From Actinomadura sp. K4S16 (GTDB lineage Bacteria > Actinomycetota > Actinomycetes > Streptosporangiales > Streptosporangiaceae), in assembly GCF_008327685.1 (NCBI RefSeq), contig NZ_BDDE01000015.1, forward strand, positions 248,001-312,000: a DNA stretch of 64,000 bases, written 5' to 3'. Numbering within the stretch: the stretch's first letter is position 1; each line of letters starts with the position of its first letter. The notes beneath the pieces are model-generated. The model ran no database searches and was not told the origin of the DNA. It was given only the letters and a program-made list of their open reading frames with translations. The position numbers were made by a program, and so were the translations under genes. Shown here one piece after another: positions 62,380 through 64,000 of the stretch.

Positions 62380-62606
62380 CTGCGGCGTTTTCCACTAATC
62401 TCTGTTGTTCCGCGTGTGGTTCCTCGGGACGGCCCGTCAGCGTTCAATGATGCCCGCCGAGGGCGGGGCTTGAGGGCCGCTCTCGTCAAGAGCACCCGTA
62501 TCGTGTTGCCCACTTGCAACCGGAAGACCCTATCCGGCGCGATCGCGGGCGGCATGTTAGGACGTCAAGCATACGGGCACGGCGGCCCGGAAAGGGTTGG
62601 GCGGCT

Positions 62607-64000
62607 GTGACGCGCTCCGCAGGACGCAGTGCCGTGGACGAACGTAGTGCCGGGGACGGACTCAGTGCCACCGGACCGGGGGCCGGACATCGAAGGGAAG
62701 GTGCGGCAGTGGCGGGGGAAACGCCGCGGGGCACCGCGCTCGACGGGTCGGCGCAGGGCGGAACGGCCCTGGCCACGGCGGCCGCGTCCGCCGCGACGAC
62801 GGACGTCCCGGGCGACACGCCCGGGGGGCCGAAGACCATCCCGGATTCGGCCAAATCTCCTCCAGGCTCCGGCAAGGCCGCGCTCGATTCCGCGTCGGCG
62901 GCACTGGAGTCCGGCATATCCCGCCCCACGGTCGCCGATTCCGGCACCGCCATTGAGGACGGCCCGGAAACGGACACAAAGGCACGTCCGGAATCGGGCG
63001 ACGCGCCCGAGGAGCCGTCCGCCGCGACTGCGGCGCCGGGCCGCCGGCGCGCTCGCGGCCTGTGGACGCTGGCGCGCCGGAATCCGACGTTCAGTGTGAT
63101 CATTGCCATAGCGGCGCTGCTCCGCCTGGTGACGATGCTCGGCTACCAGCCGGTGATGTTCTTCAACGACAGCTTCGACTACCTGAACGTCGCGATGGAC
63201 CCGTATCCGCACCCGCTGCGGCCCGACGGGTACTCGTTCCTGCTGCTCGTCCTGAAGCCTTTCCACAGCTTCGCGCTGGTCGCCGGGATCCAGCACCTCA
63301 TGGGCCTGGCCATGGGCGTGATGATCTACGCGCTGCTGCGGCGCCGGTTCCGGCTGCCCGGCTGGGGCGCCGCGCTCGCGTCCGCGCCGGTCCTGCTGGA
63401 CGCCTACCAGCTCCAGCTCGAGCACCTGGTGCTCTCGGACACGACCTTCACCTTCCTGGTGATGTGCGCGGTCACGCTGCTGCTCTGGCGGGACCGCCCG
63501 ACCTGGAAGATCGCCGCGGCGGTCGGGCTCATCGTCGGGATGGCCTGGCTGACCCGCTCGGTCGGCATGCCGGTGCTCCTCGGCGTGCTGGTGTACATGC
63601 TCATCCGGCGCTGCGGCTGGCGGCTCATGGCCGCGACGCTGGTGGCCTGCCTGCTGCCGGTGCTCGGCTACATGGGCTGGTACAAGGCCGAGAGCGACAA
63701 GTTCGCGATCACCGAGAGCAACGGGATCTTCCTGTACGCCCGGGTCTACAAGTTCGCCGACTGCCACCGGATGAAGGACCTGCCGGTCAGCGAGTACCCG
63801 CTGTGCACCGAGCCGGGGAACCGGCTGCCCAACTCGCAGGACGGCATCTGGAACGCCCGCTCCCCGCTCAACCGCTACACCGGCACGCGGTTCAGCCCCG
63901 AGAACAACAAGCTCGGCAACGACTTCGCCAAGCGCGCCATCACCGCCCAGCCGCTCGACTACGCGCGGGTCGTCGCGCACGACTTCTTCCGTGTCTTCCA
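62607..64000 (+). CDS. GT-C-type membrane protein, 3' end outside window
   Basis: The plus-strand frame runs off the window, leaving about 464 residues. The first 150 are a disordered, acidic Ala/Gly/Pro/Ser/Asp-rich cytosolic tail; a hydrophobic part follows from about 155 with at least seven helices. The first external loop reads FFNDSFDYLNVA, with an Asp pair where GT-C enzymes keep their catalytic acid, and HPLRPDGYSFLLLV follows, as in GT39/ArnT-like proteins. A large external segment after about 365 has two Cys residues (ADCHR, YPLCTEP). Start choice is uncertain: GTG 62607 is given; GTG 62709, preceded by a strong purine stretch, is also likely. It diverges from the GT2 gene. Confidence 0.65.
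   Translation, partial: MTRSAGRSAVDERSAGDGLSATGPGAGHRREGAAVAGETPRGTALDGSAQGGTALATAAASAATTDVPGDTPGGPKTIPDSAKSPPGSGKAALDSASAALESGISRPTVADSGTAIEDGPETDTKARPESGDAPEEPSAATAAPGRRRARGLWTLARRNPTFSVIIAIAALLRLVTMLGYQPVMFFNDSFDYLNVAMDPYPHPLRPDGYSFLLLVLKPFHSFALVAGIQHLMGLAMGVMIYALLRRRFRLPGWGAALASAPVLLDAYQLQLEHLVLSDTTFTFLVMCAVTLLLWRDRPTWKIAAAVGLIVGMAWLTRSVGMPVLLGVLVYMLIRRCGWRLMAATLVACLLPVLGYMGWYKAESDKFAITESNGIFLYARVYKFADCHRMKDLPVSEYPLCTEPGNRLPNSQDGIWNARSPLNRYTGTRFSPENNKLGNDFAKRAITAQPLDYARVVAHDFFRVF

Overview
The window is about 64 kb of very GC-rich DNA with tightly packed genes, frequent GTG starts, 4-bp GTGA/ATGA stop-start overlaps and several promoters that appear leaderless. Together with a resuscitation-promoting-factor gene next to rsmA and ispE, this points to an actinomycete, probably a filamentous one near Streptosporangiales/Thermomonosporaceae. 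The genus cannot be fixed from the sequence alone. There is no rRNA, CRISPR array, insertion sequence or prophage, and one tRNA gene (Gln, UUG).

Layout. 1-6.6 kb (minus strand): a bifunctional penicillin-binding protein cut by the window edge, mazG, a SurA-like lipoprotein and mfd. 6.8-36.5 kb: a large surface-polysaccharide locus. It has a priming sugar-phosphate transferase, a WecG-type and a family-2 glycosyltransferase, a Wzy-like polymerase/ligase, a Wzx-like flippase and two Wzz-like proteins, one carrying a decayed tyrosine-kinase domain. It also has two methyltransferases, a phosphotransferase-like protein and a PAPS-type sulfotransferase. Sulfate-activation genes sit at both flanks: an APS kinase fused to a degenerate ATP sulfurylase plus a TauE/SafE permease on the left, and cysN, cysD and cysQ on the right. 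Secreted beta-propeller, PKD, RCC1 and GH26-like proteins lie among them. I read the whole as a locus for making and exporting a sulfated exopolysaccharide and the surface proteins that accompany it.

36.8-41.3 kb (minus): housekeeping pth, rplY, prs, glmU and tRNA-Gln. 41.8-47.6 kb: an acyl desaturase with a TetR regulator and an inverted-repeat operator; a glyoxalase-like protein; a trans-aconitate-methyltransferase-like gene, a patatin-like lipase and a MarR regulator linked by three copies of one 14-bp operator; and an amidase. 47.6-56.9 kb (minus): an ABC-F ATPase, two small membrane proteins, and the conserved run metG-tatD-rpf-rsmA-ispE with a GH26-like lipoprotein inserted between rsmA and ispE.

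57.1-64 kb: three multi-spanning GT-C-like membrane proteins (the last cut by the window edge) around a polyprenyl-phosphate-sugar-synthase-like glycosyltransferase. The latter's leader carries three 18-bp direct repeats. These genes look like a lipid-linked sugar pathway for envelope glycosylation.
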